Virus record (IMG/VR): IMGVR_UViG_3300000176_000034
Span: 1 to 31,112 of that record
Length of the DNA: 31,112 bases
Source: a virus
Reading direction: 5' to 3' (one strand)
Part shown: positions 30,669 through 31,112 of the stretch, in pieces
How the letters are laid out: every line of letters starts with the position of its first letter
How positions within the stretch are numbered: position 1 is the first letter of the stretch
Notes under the pieces: generated by a model
Seen by the model: the letters and a program-made list of their open reading frames with translations, nothing else
The model's database searches: none
Told to the model about the DNA's origin: nothing
Program-made: the position numbers and the translations under genes

Positions 30669-31112
30669 TGCCTATTATTTCTGGTCAGGGCGATGACTCC
30701 GCTAACGGGTATGGTGAATTTACCACTCCGTACTATGGCTCATCTTTATATACTTTTCCAACCGGAAGTTATGTAACCTTCAATGGGACATCAGGATATA
30801 CGGGGCCATCTCTTTCTACAGCAATAAGCACATTGAGTTCCAATGTAAGCACAAGTTGGTCAAGTAATACTTTGTATTTCAATACTTCTGGTGGAATACA
30901 ACTTTGGACCGTACCAAGCACGGGGACCTTTACAATACTTGCTGCTGGTGCGGCGGGTGGAACTGCAAGTTCGGTGGGTGGAAGGGGTTTAATTTGGTCA
31001 GGAAATTTTTCCCTTGTATCTGGGACTATCTTGTACATTCTTGTAGGCCAGTTGGGTGTTAGTAGTGGGTATGGAGGCCCCCCCGGAGGCGGCGGCGGCA
31101 CCTTTGTTCTTC
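30668..31112 (+). CDS. Glycine-rich tail protein, 3' partial
   Basis: The ATG overlaps the previous stop (TAATG), and the frame is open to the window end (148 codons seen). It begins MPIISGQGDDSANGYGEF and then has a beta region. From about residue 75 it matches the glycine-rich domain of phage and animal proteins (PF12810 type): LWTVPSTGTFTILAAGAAGG, GRGLIWSGNFSLVSGTIL, ILVGQLGVS and then PPGGGGGTFV. It is likely a receptor-binding or fibre-tip protein. The remainder lies outside the window. Confidence 0.82.
   Translation, partial: MPIISGQGDDSANGYGEFTTPYYGSSLYTFPTGSYVTFNGTSGYTGPSLSTAISTLSSNVSTSWSSNTLYFNTSGGIQLWTVPSTGTFTILAAGAAGGTASSVGGRGLIWSGNFSLVSGTILYILVGQLGVSSGYGGPPGGGGGTFVL

Overview
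The window is part of a tailed double-stranded DNA phage (Caudoviricetes) or a prophage of one. Every supported gene is on the + strand, packed with ATGA, GTGA and TAATG overlaps. The capsid genes (MuF-type head protein, scaffold, decoration protein, major capsid protein) and a long run of fibre genes place it in the virion-structure part of a genome. An actinobacterial host, probably aquatic and of moderate GC, is inferred from three things: a secreted Rpf/transglycosylase-like lysin with a Thr-rich linker, TANNNT -10 boxes with apparently leaderless starts, and small protein families familiar from actinophages. The host is not proven by the sequence.

Layout. 1-3.5 kb: the 3' part of a very large multidomain MuF protein (ART-like, ParB-like, MuF, papain-like and GNAT-like modules, each set off by a KGDxxGHxFHGNQ motif), then a 43-aa ORF. 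3.5-5.6 kb: a leader ORF coupled to a secreted lysozyme-like protein, four small proteins and a peptide deformylase, closed by a strong hairpin. 5.7-7.6 kb: a LexA-type winged-helix regulator with a near-SOS-box in its own promoter, two small proteins and a RecB/Cas4-like nuclease. 7.6-10.1 kb: promoter, scaffold with a nested internal start, decoration protein, major capsid protein, and a small protein with a histone-H1-like Lys/Ala tail. 10.2-13.0 kb: small HTH-like protein, calcineurin-like phosphoesterase, DUF4406-like nucleoside enzyme, DUF1003-like membrane protein, and a DUF1599/MazG-like protein with a Cys-rich tail. 13.0-31.1 kb: virion surface module with a small structural protein, two paralogous collagen-like fibres (668 and 1864 aa) that share an N-terminal anchor, an FN3/glycine-rich protein, a glycosyltransferase-methyltransferase fusion, a protein with a 28-cysteine insert, a zinc-ribbon protein, three carriers of a short fibre-accessory domain, a 291-aa orphan, a 922-aa fibre with four tandem repeats, and the start of a second glycine-rich protein that runs off the window.

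How they fit: the left part supplies the head and proteins that may enter the cell with the DNA; the centre supplies regulation, nucleotide/DNA metabolism and capsid assembly; more than half of the window encodes modular surface fibres and their possible modification enzymes. No portal, terminase large subunit, tape measure or tail-tube gene is visible inside the window. No tRNA, rRNA, IS element or CRISPR array was seen, and no gene-free stretch exceeds 300 bases.
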